64,000 nucleotides of DNA from Neocallimastix lanati (nom. inval.). Lineage: Eukaryota; Neocallimastigomycota; Neocallimastigomycetes; Neocallimastigales; Neocallimastigaceae. The position numbers were made by a program, and so were the translations under genes. This document shows, piece after piece, positions 25,385 to 38,418 of the stretch. The stretch spans positions 62,001 to 126,000 of the forward strand of contig JACVTC010000154.1 of NCBI GenBank assembly GCA_016946835.1, read 5' to 3'. The stretch's first letter is position 1; every line of letters starts with the position of its first letter. The notes under the pieces were generated by a model. It had not been told where the DNA came from and did no database searches. It was given only the letters and a program-made list of their open reading frames with translations.

Positions 25385-26648
25385 TTGTGTATATATATAT
25401 CTTTATATTTTTTTTTATTTAAAGAATTAAGTTAATAATAAATAATAATAATTAAAATTTGTAAAATTGAACTACGTATTAAATTACATTTCAATTACAT
25501 TTATGTAATAAACCTTTCTATTTTTAATTTATATTAAATATGCCACAAACACATTGAAAATATTGTAATATAAAAAATATATAAGCCACAAATATTAGTA
25601 AAATTGAAATTTTTACTATTATTTGTTAATCTAATTGAATTCATTATATTTAAAATGAATTTCTTTTCTTATATTAATAATATATTATAATATATATAAA
25701 TAAATTAAAGATATTGAATTAGATTTATTAGGTTTATAAAAAAAAAATAATTATATTAGATTAGATTACTAATTAATACTAAAATTTGAATATAAACTTT
25801 TCAAATAAATAAGGAATATTTACATATATTAAAATCATAATAGTTAATAATATTATGATTTTTATTTTATCTATGTTTAATTCTTATAAAGAAGTGGAAT
25901 TGAAATTGATTTTTGAATTTTAACAATAGAATTATGTAATATTTTTAATTATTTAAATATTTTATATACAAAATTCTGTGTATTATACTTTTAAAATATC
26001 ATAAAAATAATATCTCATAAAAATTTCGTAAATTATGGTAATTTTCTTATTATTTACTGAATTGTTTAAAAGTAATATAAAATAAGAAAAAAATTTTAAT
26101 TTTTTATATTTTTTTTTTATTTTAAATTTTTTTTTATAAAAAAATCTAAAAATTCATTTTTAATATTTTTATAATTAATTTTATGTTTAATAAATAATTT
26201 TATGTTAAATATTAATTTTTAATTAGATGTTTAAATAAATAATTTTATAAATATAATTTTTTTTTTAAATAAAAGTACATAATATACGTAATATAGAAAT
26301 AAAAGTTTAAAAATATAGGGGAAAAAAAAATATAAAAAAAAATTTTTTTTTTCTTTATTATTAATAATTTAAATTGAAATTGAAATTTCTTTTTATATTA
26401 TTTGTTAATAATAATTTAAGAGAAAAAGAAAAAAAAAAAAAAAAAAGACATAATTCATTACTTTTCATTTTATCTTTTTTTCTTTCTTTCTTTTTTTTTC
26501 TTTTTGTTTTTTTTTTTTTTCTTTTTGTTTTTTTTTTTTTCTTTTTGTTTTATAATTTTTATAAACAATATACAATTTCTTTCATTTATATTATAATTTA
26601 AGTAAAATCTTTTTAATTAAGATTGAAAAGATTAAAACTAATCAATAA

Positions 26649-26683
<35 letters not shown>

Positions 26684-27480
26684 GAAACGAAAGAAAAAGA
26701 AGAAAGAATAAAAGGAATAAAATAAATTTTATAAATAATTAAATAAAAAAAATTAAGAAATTATAAAATAAAAAGTGAAATTGATAAAAAAAAAATACAT
26801 TTCTTTTTATCGATAATACACATTCATTAGTATAAAAAATTTTAATATAAATAAAAATATACTTCACATACATTACATATATATATATATTTTTTTTTAA
26901 CATAAATTATCATTTCATCCATCATTTCTTTCATATATTATTTTATCGTTGATTCTTTTTGTAAAGAAAATTGCTTTATTAATTGGTATATTTCTTAAAT
27001 TTAAATTTAAATTTAAATTTTCATTTATATAAATTATAATTTTTAAATTATTTCAATATTAAATAAAAATAAATAGAAATTTTTATATAAGAAACTATAT
27101 AATTCAAATAGTATATCATATATTGTTACATATTAAAAAATAATTTTTATATATAAATTATAAAAGAATAATAATTATATATAGATTAAGAAAAATAAAA
27201 ATTTTTTGAAAATTTTGAGAGATAAATTTTCAGAAAGAAAAGAATTTTTTCAATAAAGTAATAGAAGGTAAATAATATTATTTACTTTTACTTTTTTTTT
27301 TTTTTTATTTTTATTTTTTTTTTTTTTCAATCCTTGTATATATCCTATTATTCATTTAATATATATATTTTTTCAATCCTTTTATTCATCTTAATTATTC
27401 ATAAAGTATAATCTTAGCATTAATAAATAGAGGAAAAGGTATATATATAGATATAAATAAAATATTTATTCGATAATTAA

Positions 27481-27516
<36 letters not shown>

Positions 27517-27693
27517 GTTTTACAATATATATATATATATATATTAGATAGTAAGTAGTTTATTTTATATAATATTGTTTATTTTTAATTACATGATTTT
27601 ATTTCAAGTTATTTCTTCAAATATAATATATTAAAAATAATCGATAACGACAGAAATTCAATTGAAAGTTCTAATATCAAGTTAAAAAAACAG

Positions 27694-27751
<58 letters not shown>

Positions 27752-28138
27752 TTTTTTTGATTTACAAAATGTGAAAATTTCAATAATTTACATTTCTTTT
27801 ATAAATTGTAAAACAAATAAAATTTAAATAATATTTTTTTAATAGTTAAAATTTAAAGGGAAATTAGGAAAAACTTATTAAATTATATTTATTTTGTTTG
27901 AAATCTTCAATAATAATAATAAGGCAAATAAGTAAAGTAAATGAATAAATAAATATATCTAAGAAACAAAGAATACAGAACAAATTATAAAAATAATAAA
28001 AGGAAACAAACAAACAAAAAAAAAAAAAAAAAAAAAATAAAGATATAAATTCTTTTTAATAATAATAATAACAAAATATTAAAAATAAAAAATCCAATAA
28101 TATATATATTAATAGTTATTGATAGAAAGTGAATCATA
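25338..28138. other. Gene-free AT-rich stretch upstream of VAC8
   Basis: I see no coding exon. It holds long poly-A/T runs, a (TTTTTCTTTTTG)-like pyrimidine block at about 26470-26550, (AAT)n at about 26650-26680, (AT)n at about 27705-27733 and poly-T at about 27483-27510. A VAC8 promoter should lie in the last part, but no specific motif stands out. Confidence 0.55.
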
Positions 28139-28600
28139 ATGAATTGCTTTAGTCATTGTTTTAGTATTTGTTTTGGAAGAAGTCGTAAGTAGCGGTTAAT
28201 TATTATATAACAATTTATTCATAATAAAAATAAAATAAAATAAAATAAAATAAAATAAATAGTGAATATAAAAGAGTAAAGTATTAATAAAAATAAAATA
28301 AAATAAATAGTGAAGTAATATAAAAGAGTAAAGTATTAATAAAAATAAAATAAAATAAATAGTGAAGTAATATAAAAGAGTAAAGTATTAATAAAAATAA
28401 AATAAAATAAAATAAAATAAATAGTGAAGTAATATAAAAGAGTAAAGTATTAATAAAAATAAAATAAAATAAAATAAAATAAATAGTGAAGTAATATAAA
28501 AGAGTAAAGTGTTAATAAAAATAAAATAAAATAAAATAAAATAAAATAAAATAAAATAAAATAAAATAAAATAAAATAAGATAAAATAAAAATAATAATA

Positions 28601-28642
<42 letters not shown>

Positions 28643-31157
28643 AAATATAAATATATATATAATATTTTTTATAAATTAAAAATTTAAAGGTCATATTGGA
28701 AATGATGTGTATGAACCGTTATTACAAGAAAATGAAAGAGATGCAGTAACGGAACTTTTACAATATCTTGAAAGTAAATTTTTATTTTATTTTTTCATTA
28801 ATATAATAACAGTAATAATATTAGTAATTTTTATATTTATAATTATTATATATAAATATATATATATATGTATATGTTTTTATTTTATTTTTTGAAATTT
28901 AATATAAAAATTTTTTAATTAATAATAATTATAATATAAAGATCGTAAAAGAATCGATTTCTTCCAAGGTGATCCACTTCGTACTCTTTCAACATTAGCC
29001 TATTCAGATAATATTGATTTAAAACGTTCTGCTGCTTTAGCTTTTGCGGAAATTACAGAAAAAGGTATATATAATATTATTATTTATTTAAGTATGATAA
29101 TTTTAGAATGATATTATTAAATTCGAATAATTAAATTACATAAATATAAAATAATATAAAATTAATAGATGTTAGAGAAGTTAATCGTGATACTTTAGAA
29201 CCAATTATGTATCTTTTACAGACAAATGATTCTGAAGTTCAAAGAGCAGCAGCAGCAGCTCTTGGTAATTTAGCAGTAACAGGTAAAAATATAAAATAGA
29301 AATAAAAAAGTAAAAGAAAAAAAAAAAAGTATTAATATTTAATATATATTTTTCAATTTATATAAATTATTAATATATTAAATAATAATATATTCATTTA
29401 TATATATATTTATTAAAATTCATTATATACAGTTCCAAATAAATTATTGATTGTTCAGCTCGGTGGACTTGAGCCATTAATTCAATTAATGAAATCGAAT
29501 AATGTTGAAGTTCAATGTAATGCAGTTGGTTGTATTACCAATTTGGCAACTCATAGTAAGTATTTTATTTTACGATAATATTATAAAATATGAATTAATT
29601 TTTTTTTTTTTTTTATTATGTTTTTTATTTTTAAATATTTTTTATTTATTTATTTTTTAAATATGATATTAATAATTATAAAGATGATAACAAAGGAAAA
29701 ATTGCTAGAAGTGGTGCATTAGTTGAATTAGTAAAACTTGCAAAATCAAAAGATATTAGAGTTCAAAGAAATGCAACTGGTGCCTTATTAAATATGACTC
29801 ATACTGGTATATTAAACTATTAATATATTTGATTATTTTCTTATTTGAATATTGAATTTTTTATTTAAGCTATAATTAAATATTAATTTATTTATTTATT
29901 AATCTATACTTATTTTAAATAAATAAATAAATTAATATATATACAATGTTATTATTATTATTTTTTTTAATATTTTTACTTTTTTTAAAAATTATTTACA
30001 TTAGAGGATAATCGTCATCAATTAGTAAAGGCTGGTGCTATTCCATTATTAGTTAGTTTATTAAATTCAAATGATAAAGATGTTCAATATTATTCTATAA
30101 CAGCCATTAGTAATATAGCAGTAGATGGTATATATACATATGTATTAAGATTATATAAAATTAAAAAAAAAAAAATTTTTTTTTATTGTTTTTATTAACA
30201 TTATAATATTTATTATTTATTGAAATGTATTAGCTGACAACAGAGTCAAATTAGCTAATGAATCAAAATTAATTCAATATTTAATACATTTAATGAGTTC
30301 ACAAACTCCAAAAATACAATGTCAAGCTGCTTTAGCTTTAAGAAATTTAGCTTCCGATGGTATATAAAATATAAAATATATATATATATTATCTATTTAA
30401 TTTTTATTATTTATCATTGATTAAATCTTAAATTTATTTTATATTTTCAAATAATAAATAGAAAAATTTCAATTAGAAATTGTGGAATATGGAGGATTAC
30501 CACCATTATTAGAGCTATTAAAATCCAATAGTCAACAAATTGTTTTAGCTGCCGTAGCCTGTATAAGAAATATTTCTATTCATAATGTAAATGAAAAACC
30601 AATAGTTGAAGCTGGTTTCTTAAAATTATTAATTGAATTAATTTCATCTGATAAAGGGGAAGAAATTCAATGTCATGCTTTAAGTACTATACGAAATTTA
30701 GCAGCTTCTGATTATAATAAACAGTTAATTATTAAGGAAGGGGCTGCTGAAACTATCATAAATCTTTTAATAGAATCAAATAATAATTCTAATGATAAAG
30801 GAAAAGGTACTTCTAATTCTTATCTTGCTCATGGTCAAACTTATGGACCTATAATAAAAAGTGAGATGACAGCTGCCTTAGCTATTTTAGCTTTAAGTGG
30901 TTAGTAATTAAAAATTAAAAAAAAAAAAAAAAATAAAAATAAAAATAAAAATAAATAAATAAATAAATAAATAATATAATATGATATATTAATATAAATT
31001 AAAAATAAGTAACAATAATCTAATCTTTATATATATATATTTTATTTGGTAACTATAAAATAAAAAGATGATATAAGACCATTATTATTTAAAATTAGAG
31101 TTTGTGATGCTATATTCCCACTTACAGATGAAAATGAACCACTTGAAGTTCAAGGTA

Positions 31158-31193
<36 letters not shown>

Positions 31194-31518
31194 TTAATAA
31201 TTTTTTTTTTAAATAAAAATAATTTTAAATATAGTATATATATATATATTTATATTTTTTTTTTATATGGTATGGTAATTAATATTTACTTAATTATATA
31301 TTTATTAATCTTTTTTTTTATATTAAAAAATTAGCTAATGCTGCCTCTTGTATTGGTAACCTTGCTATTCGTTTAGAAGATGATTCACAATTTGTTGATG
31401 CTTGGCCACAAATTGTAAATTACTTATCAAGATTTTTAGAATCAAAAGATTTAACATTACAGCATATCGCTTTATGGACAATATTGCAATTTATTGAATC
31501 TGATGGTAAATTAATTTA

Positions 31519-31550
<32 letters not shown>

Positions 31551-31939
31551 GAAATAATAATGATGATGATATTATTTATATAATATATTAATATTTATTA
31601 TTATTATTATAATTGAATTTATATTAATAAAATTTTTATTCTTTTATATTGGTATAATTTATATATACATTTAAATAATATATAGGTTCATTAAAGGTTC
31701 TTTTAAGTCAAACTTCATCATTAGTTCAAAAAATAAAAAAATTGTTAAAAGTATTTAATGATAATTTAGAAAAAAGTAATAATAATAATCAAACTATACA
31801 AGAAATAAAAAGAATTATTACAAATATATCTAATGGTTTAAATTCAATGGAAAATGAAGAAAACAATAAATTATTAGATGATGGTAGTAATGATGAAGCT
31901 TCTACTATTTCTAATCAAGACCAATCTACAAATTATTAA
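28139..31939 (+). CDS. VAC8: VAC8 armadillo-repeat vacuolar protein, 12 exons
   Basis: Exons: 28139-28184, 28690-28773, 28942-29064, 29169-29282, 29433-29555, 29684-29806, 30005-30127, 30234-30359, 30462-30899, 31068-31154, 31335-31505 and 31686-31939, joining to 603 residues. The Vac8 signature runs throughout: [109 protein letters not shown] and [11 protein letters not shown]. Vac8 anchors at the vacuole membrane and acts in vacuole inheritance, nucleus-vacuole junctions and Atg13-dependent autophagy. The N-terminus [12 protein letters not shown] has three cysteines for palmitoylation but no Gly2 for myristoylation; an in-frame stop sits three codons upstream, so the start is firm. All 11 introns are phase 1, and exons 3-8 each encode about one armadillo repeat. 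The C-terminal tail after about residue 540 is Asn/Glu/Ser-rich. Confidence 0.96.
28231..28600. repeat. Minisatellite inside VAC8 intron 1
   Basis: About five units, each (AAAAT)n followed by a spacer containing tagtgaagtaatataaaaga and gtaaagtattaataaa, end in a pure (AAAAT)n run and poly-A. They account for most of the 505-bp intron 1, which is much longer than the other VAC8 introns. The spacer differs from that of the arrays at 46 and 63.5 kb, but the design (pentamer run plus unique spacer) is the same. Confidence 0.9.
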
Positions 31940-32321
31940 AGTAATTTAAATTTTTTAGAAAAAAAAAACAAAATTCATTTAATATCTTCAATTTTTTTAA
32001 TTTAAAAATATATATATATTTCTTTTTTTATTTATTTATTCATTTTTTTTATTTATTTATAATTATTATTATTATTATTTTGTAATGAAGAAATTATTAA
32101 ATAAAATAATAATAATAATAATATATTTATATATAAAAAATAATTGGATTTTCTTTTAAATTTATTTAAAAAAAAATTACTCAAAATATTAATTTTTAAG
32201 ACAGAAAATAATAAAATAAAATAAAATAAATTTTATTTATATATTTCAAAAAAAAAATTAAAATAAATAAAAAAAGGTATATTTAATAAATAAATAAAAA
32301 ATGACAAAGGAATAAAATAAA

Positions 32322-32358
<37 letters not shown>

Positions 32359-32372
32359 ATTACAGAAAGAAT

Positions 32373-32404
<32 letters not shown>

Positions 32405-32849
32405 CGGTTGTCTTATATATACATGTATATAATATAAAATCTCAAATCAAATAAAATATTTAATAAAAAAAAATATAAATTAATAAATTAAATAAATAAA
32501 AAAGGAATTAATAAAAAATGATAAATAAATAAAAAATAATAAATTAATAAATAAAAAATTAAAAAATAAAACAAATAAATCAAATCAAAATCAAAATCAA
32601 ATAATAATAAAAAAATTAAAATATAATAAAATAATAAATAAATAAATAAATAAATAAATAAAACTCTCTCTTATTCTTATTTGTAATAAGATATGATATT
32701 TGAGTGTTCTGGATGATAATAGATATAAATATTTTTAATATCATCATTATTATTTATTATTTTATAATGAGCTGACAAGAACGAAAAATGTCGTTTGAAA
32801 TAAATAAATGTGTAATTATGGTAATCAAACCTCATTAACTTTGTTCAAT

Positions 32850-32897
<48 letters not shown>

Positions 32898-33100
32898 ATC
32901 TTACTTTTCCATCTTGGTATGTACTTCTATTCCTAAGGTTTCATGTCATACCTATCTCGAATTTTCATTTAGCAATGAACCAACTAGTTATATGAAAATT
33001 AAAGTTAGGAAAATTTTATTTACATTTTCCAATTTTCTTATGAATCCAATCTTTAATTAGTATTGGTATGCTCTGGTTTCTTGGCTCAACCAATTAAATC
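31940..33100. other. Gene-free stretch after VAC8
   Basis: AT-rich sequence holds (TTTA)n, (AAT)n and (AAAT)n runs (32635-32662), poly-A at about 32325-32356 and poly-T at about 32851-32889. From about 32890 the composition becomes less AT-rich as the retroelement debris begins. Confidence 0.6.
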
Positions 33101-34275
33101 GATATTGAAATCAATAAATTAAAGAATGTCTTATCATGTAAAGGTAACTTTAAAATGAATTCTATTATTAGTACTTATGCCCTTTCTTTTGAGACCTTTA
33201 TATTTCCACGATTGCTGGTTTCTGTGCGAAAAAAAAGAACTAAGGGCTTCTATAAATGAATTAATTCTAATTGTATCATTAAAGATCTTATTAAAAATAT
33301 TCCTTCTGTGCATAAATATTCTTGGGCTGAAGACTCTCTTACAATGTATGGAAAAATCCAGAAAAAAAAAATATATCAAAAAGTTTAGTGACGTTTTTAA
33401 AGTATATTGTATTGGTCTGATAATGCTACAAAACAAGATATTAAAGGAAGTAACTATAATAAATCAAAATTCATTCACACATGAATTTAGAAGTAATAGA
33501 GTTACATAAAATTTTCCTAAATGTTGTCCATGCTGTGGTAAAGGTGATCAGTCCTTTATCCATTGAATATTTGAATGTTCCATTTTTTTCAAATGTTTGA
33601 TTGAAATCATTATATTTCATTAATGATCTTTTTTTTATTTAGTTTGAAAGTCAAATAAAGAATTTTCCTTTATTCTTCTCCTACTCATTTATTTTAGATT
33701 GTAAATTAAAAAAAAAAAAAAAAAATTAATAAATATATTTTTATGTTCCTACTTGGTGGAACTTAGCTTTAAATGAGCTACAATTCGATACTAGGGAGCA
33801 AAGATATTAAAAAGAACTGTTATTAAGGAGTTATGGGTCTAATGTTCCATATATAATTAGCCTCACGGGATTACCTTTATCAACACTTATACCAGTTGTT
33901 AGTAGCTCTCTTGAGTTACTCTTTGATTGGTATAGTAAAAAAAACCCTTCACAACCAAGAGAGTCAACGTCGAACTGATATAAGCAAAGAAGAGCCTCTA
34001 TTATTAGTCCTCATAATACAAATAATAATAATCGTACACAACGAATCTACTGAAACTGAATCTCATGGCAATATTTCTCTTGGTTCAAGGGAGAGTTTTA
34101 GTGGTCTCTTTACTATCTACTTTACAGATGCTACTTCTTTGTTTTATTTTTTATTAAATATTTTTGGTAGAAATGGTCACTATTCATATCATAATACCAT
34201 AATGACTTTTAAATTTTCTCACTATTATCATTGTATTACACTAACTTTATTTTCTTTTATATTTAATTTTTAATA
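33100..34275 (+). pseudogene. LINE-like reverse-transcriptase C-terminal debris
   Basis: This is less AT-rich than its surroundings. At about 33523-33582 the codons read CCPCCGKGDQSFIH, then a TGA, then IFECS. This fits the C-terminal zinc-knuckle of non-LTR retrotransposon reverse transcriptases (CPxCG...ExxxHxxxxC). Upstream, fragments such as KYSWAEDSLTMYGK lie in a frame interrupted by stops. A further open frame (33896-34273) and a segment reading VPTWWNLALNELQFDTREQR at about 33747-33806 may belong to the same or another copy. All frames are broken, so it is inactive. Confidence 0.5.
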
Positions 34276-34551
34276 TTTTTTAATTTAATATATTTTTTAT
34301 ATATTCTATTTTATCTTAGTATGTTTTTTTTTCTTTTTTTTTTTTTTTTTTACACTTAAATGTATACAATATATAAATATTTTTTAATAATTAATAAATA
34401 AAGCATTGAAAGTGTATTCTAGTCTAAAAACATATATTTTAAATTTTTAACTTTAATTTTTAATTAAGTATATTATAATTATTAATTTTATTTATTTTAT
34501 TTTATTATATTATATTTTATTTTATTTCTTTTTTTTTTTTTGTGATGAAAA

Positions 34552-34582
<31 letters not shown>

Positions 34583-34800
34583 TTAAATTGATCTAAATTG
34601 ATAAAATAATTTAATTTTACTTTATAAAAAATTTATTATAATTATAATAAATTTTTTTAGTACAAAAAAAAAAAAAAAGTATAATAGCTAACTAAATCTC
34701 TTCTTGAGAATAATAATTTTATTTAGTATGAAAGAGAAGCTTTTTTATATTGAATAGTCAATTCTATCTAATTTAATTTATTGATGTTAGTAAAAAGAAA
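34276..34800. other. Gene-free AT-rich stretch
   Basis: Poly-T and poly-A tracts (34560-34580, 34664-34678) lie in AT-rich filler between two blocks of retroelement-like sequence. No gene is seen. Confidence 0.5.
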
Positions 34801-35480
34801 TATAATATATGATATAATAACTATTGCCATCAATCAAACTTCTTAGGATTTGATTCCTAGCTTATTATATTATGTATTGTGTTTCCTTTCTTCTTGGCGG
34901 AAATACAGTATATGAAATCTTAAAGATTGGTTAGGGGGAAAGACGACTTTTTATTAATAATATCTTTCAATCACCTTCGAGAGAGAACCTTCTTTCCCAA
35001 TTTCGTATTTAGTTGTGGAGCTTACGGAATTCTTTACAAATGTTATACCTATTATGATTAGTGATTTTTACATTATGATCAATTTGTATACCATTTAAGT
35101 CTATCGTTGTCCGATGTCAAGGGCGTTGACGTCGAAACGATAAAGCAAAGAAGAAATTCTGATACAAATTAGAATGATAATTTTTATCTACATGGTGTTA
35201 TCATGTAGATAAAAAATGGGAAGAGTTAGAGGTCATTTCATCCTCAAAACTCGAAATATAATTATTTAATATTAATTATGAAAAAATTCCATATATTTTA
35301 TTTTCATATGTTTTTTTTTTTTCTAATAAATATTATTAAATAAAGTTTATTCTTTGTTTAAAAAAAAAATTACTATTATTAGCACGAGGCGCACAAGTTC
35401 CTCCAAGAGATTGCTACTGATCATCTGTTACTCTTGGAGCTCCAGCTCCTAGACGGGTCTAAGAGTTGCCCAATTATTTT
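34800..35480. other. GC-richer island, probable retroelement debris
   Basis: Composition is clearly less AT-rich than the surroundings. It includes ggcgttgacgtcgaaacgat at about 35123, which resembles a segment at about 33961-33990 (gtcaacgtcgaactgatata) and, inverted, one at about 62460. The block 35384-35475 is almost balanced in GC. No long open frame survives. I infer old mobile-element sequence but cannot name the family. Confidence 0.4.
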
Positions 35481-36480
35481 ATTTATATTTTCATTTTTCT
35501 CTTCATTATAATTAATGAAGTTTATAGATTTATTATTCTCATATTTATTATTATGATAATTTTTACTATCAAATGTATTTTAATCTTCAAGTATGGGTCT
35601 AATATCATGATAGTAAATAATAACGTTATATTCATAGTATAAATAAATATTATAAACAAGTCCAACGTATTTTTAGTCCTTTCCATTTCTATTTCTTTTC
35701 TGTTTTTCTTTTATATAATATTTATTATAGGGGCTCTTTGGATTTAAAGAATTTTAAAAATATTTCTCATTAATATGTTCATCCTTATCACAAATTATGT
35801 AATATTGTTAATTCTTGAATTGATTTTCTAATATTATGTTGTTAATTCTTATTTTTGTTAAAATTTTACTTTTTAGGATTTTATTTGTTTATTTTTCCAG
35901 CAAAATCTGCATCCATAAGATCTTTTTTTTTTTTTTTTTTTTTTTTTTTGATTTCATTATCGGAGTTCCAGTCATCTATATGAAATTATATCTTCTTTTA
36001 TTTTATCTTATAATTTATCTACTATTATATCACCTGTTAAAGTAAATTTTTCCCAATAACTTTTTTTTAAGGTACGTAGAAAATATATTATTTTCTCTGT
36101 TTGTTGTATAATCGCTATAGTATCATTTATATTGTATATATTCTTTTAATTTTTTTCATAGGTATTTCTTCAACCATTTTTGCTTTTATCGATCTTAATC
36201 TTTCAATCTTCTTTGTGAAATCATTCTTTTCTTTATCATAATTAGCTTTTAAACATTAAATAATTGTATATATACTGATGAATTTTGTCCGTAACTAAAC
36301 TAACTATTATTTAGTCTTACACAGTCATTTTCTTTATGCACTTTTTAATTACCTGATTTTTTGGCTTATTCGAGTTTATCTGATTTTTAAATAAACTATT
36401 AATCCTATTTTTGATAACCAAGCAAATAAAAATAATAAACTAAATATAAATACCAAGAATACTAATACTATTAAATCATT
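35481..36480. other. Decayed sequence, possibly retroelement gag
   Basis: On the minus strand, about 36246-36130 reads as a Lys/Glu-rich helix (KNDFTKKIERLRSIKAKMVE) ending at a stop. It could be a gag coiled region or other debris. There is no intact gene. Poly-T occupies about 35924-35949. Confidence 0.35.
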
Positions 36481-36489
36481 AATTATCAA

Positions 36490-37432
36490 TAATTATATTA
36501 TGGACATTACAAAATTTCAAGAATTACACAGAAATGATATGGCATCGACTAATAAGGTCATTCGATTATCTTAAAAAACAACTTTAAAGCTACACTATAT
36601 AATTGAAAGTTATTGTGGTGATTGTAAAAATATCAAAAATAAAAAGAAGCCAATACAACAATCAAACTCCAAAAGCATCTAGGATACTTTAAGTAATTCA
36701 TTCAGATATTATAGGTCCCTTAAATAAATCTTATACGGATAAAAGATTTATTTTAACAATTATTGATGAAATTAGTAGAAATAGTTGGTTATTTCTAATT
36801 AAAGGAAAATTTAAAGCAATTGAATATATTATAAATGCATTGAAATATCTTAATAATTAATCTGTCAATAATAAGATTGGAATTTTTAATTTTAACAACA
36901 GTACAGAATATAATAATAAGTAAATAATTAATTACTGAATGGAAAATTGTATTCAAAAAGTATATTCTCCACCTTATAATCCAGAAAATAATGATCTTTC
37001 AGAAATATTCAATCAAACCATTATATCCTGTACAATAATTCTTCTGTCTTTGAATGAAATTAGTGATAATCTTTGGAATTATGCTATATCATTAACAAAG
37101 TATTTATATAATAAAGTTCCACATAAAAGTATCAAAAATAAAATCCTGGATGAAATATTTACAAATGAAAAAATATAAAATTAATAATCATATAAAAGTT
37201 TTTGGATACGTTGCATACCACAAAAGCTTCTCTCAGGATAAATCAAACTTTGAATCAAACTCAAAGAAAAGAGTATTCTTAGGTTTTGATAAGAAATCAA
37301 ATTGCTACATTATTACATCATAAAATTTATCTTGTAAAGGAGATACATTACTTAGAAAAAATATACCCTCTCGATTAAAATTAGCAAATAATAATAAAAA
37401 GGAATATGGTGATCTTAACTTTATGGCTTGTA
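36490..37432 (+). pseudogene. Ty1/copia integrase remnant
   Basis: Successive frames give CGDCKNIKNKKKP (end of the pre-integrase zinc region), HSDIIGPLNKSYTDKRFILT (integrase core, first Asp), IGIFNFNNSTEYNN (second catalytic block, canonical DNGTEF, here with Asn in place of Asp), YSPPYNPENNDLSEIFNQTI (third block with Glu), and, after a stop and frame shift, IKVFGYVAYHK and KKRVFLGFDKKSN (the usual FGCxAY...KxxFLGYDxxSK end of copia integrase). At least four stops interrupt it. The longest open piece is 36939-37178. It is interrupted on the right by the foldback element at 37433. Confidence 0.88.
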
Positions 37433-37781
37433 AAATAGAGGACTCTCTTGTAAAATTTTAGGAATTAGAATTATTATTTTAATTTTACGAAATTTATAAT
37501 TTTATTAATAAATTTTACTAAACAACCATTATTTTAAGAAAAACCCACTACTTATATAAATTATCATACATCCCGCATATCAAATGTATTATCAATATAT
37601 AAATTTGTGTATATCACGTGATATATTATCTGATATGTGGGACTTTTATGTGCAATAATTTATAAACAGTGGGGTTTTTTAATAATGGTTGCTTAGTAAA
37701 TTTTATTAATAAAATTATAATATTTGTACAATTAAAATAATAATTCTAATTCCTAAAATTTTTAAAGATAGTCCTCTATTT
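37433..37781. mobile_element. Foldback (MITE-like) element with long inverted arms
   Basis: The left arm starts aaatagaggactctcttgta and the right arm ends with the complementary agtcctctattt. The two arms, each more than 100 bases, are near-perfect inverted repeats sharing ggaattagaattattatttt and aaattttattaataaa in mirrored order. The centre near 37613-37624 is tatcacgtgata, a perfect palindrome. It carries no coding sequence. The right half plus its right flank recur inverted at about 50430-50735. It lies at the broken edge of the copia integrase, suggesting insertion there. Confidence 0.75.
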
Positions 37782-38244
37782 CTAATATAAATAATTCAAT
37801 CTATTTATAAGAAATAGATAATATATTAATTATACATTCTAATATATAGAACTATATAAATTTTATATGAATTAAAGTATTATAATTATTATAATTGTAA
37901 TAATACATATTAAAATAAAATAAAATGAATAATATTAAAAAAATATAAATTATTATTAAATATACAAATACACATATTTGTTTTATTTCATATCTATATA
38001 AATTAATTATAAAATTTATCATTTATATATAATTATTAAATAAATATATATATATAATAAATTAGACTAATCTAATAATAATAAATAAATAAATAAATAA
38101 ATAAATAATGAAAAAATGAAATAATAAAAAATAAAGATAAAAAAATTTCCTAAATAAATTTTTATCCACAATTAAATTAAAAAAAATTTTTTTATTATTC
38201 TTATTTTGTATTGATAATTTATATAAATAAATAAAAGAAAAATG

Positions 38245-38284
<40 letters not shown>

Positions 38285-38387
38285 ATTTTATAATACTTTT
38301 TTTTTTTTGTTTTTCATTTATCATTTATCTTAAAATATAATAAAGAAATACATTTATAATATTGATTAAGTAAAGAGAAAAATAAGC

Positions 38388-38418
<31 letters not shown>

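Noticed and set aside
33134-33436. 100-codon minus-strand gene
   Set aside because: It lies opposite a LINE-like frame on the plus strand and has no recognisable motif. It is probably a shadow frame in less AT-rich debris.
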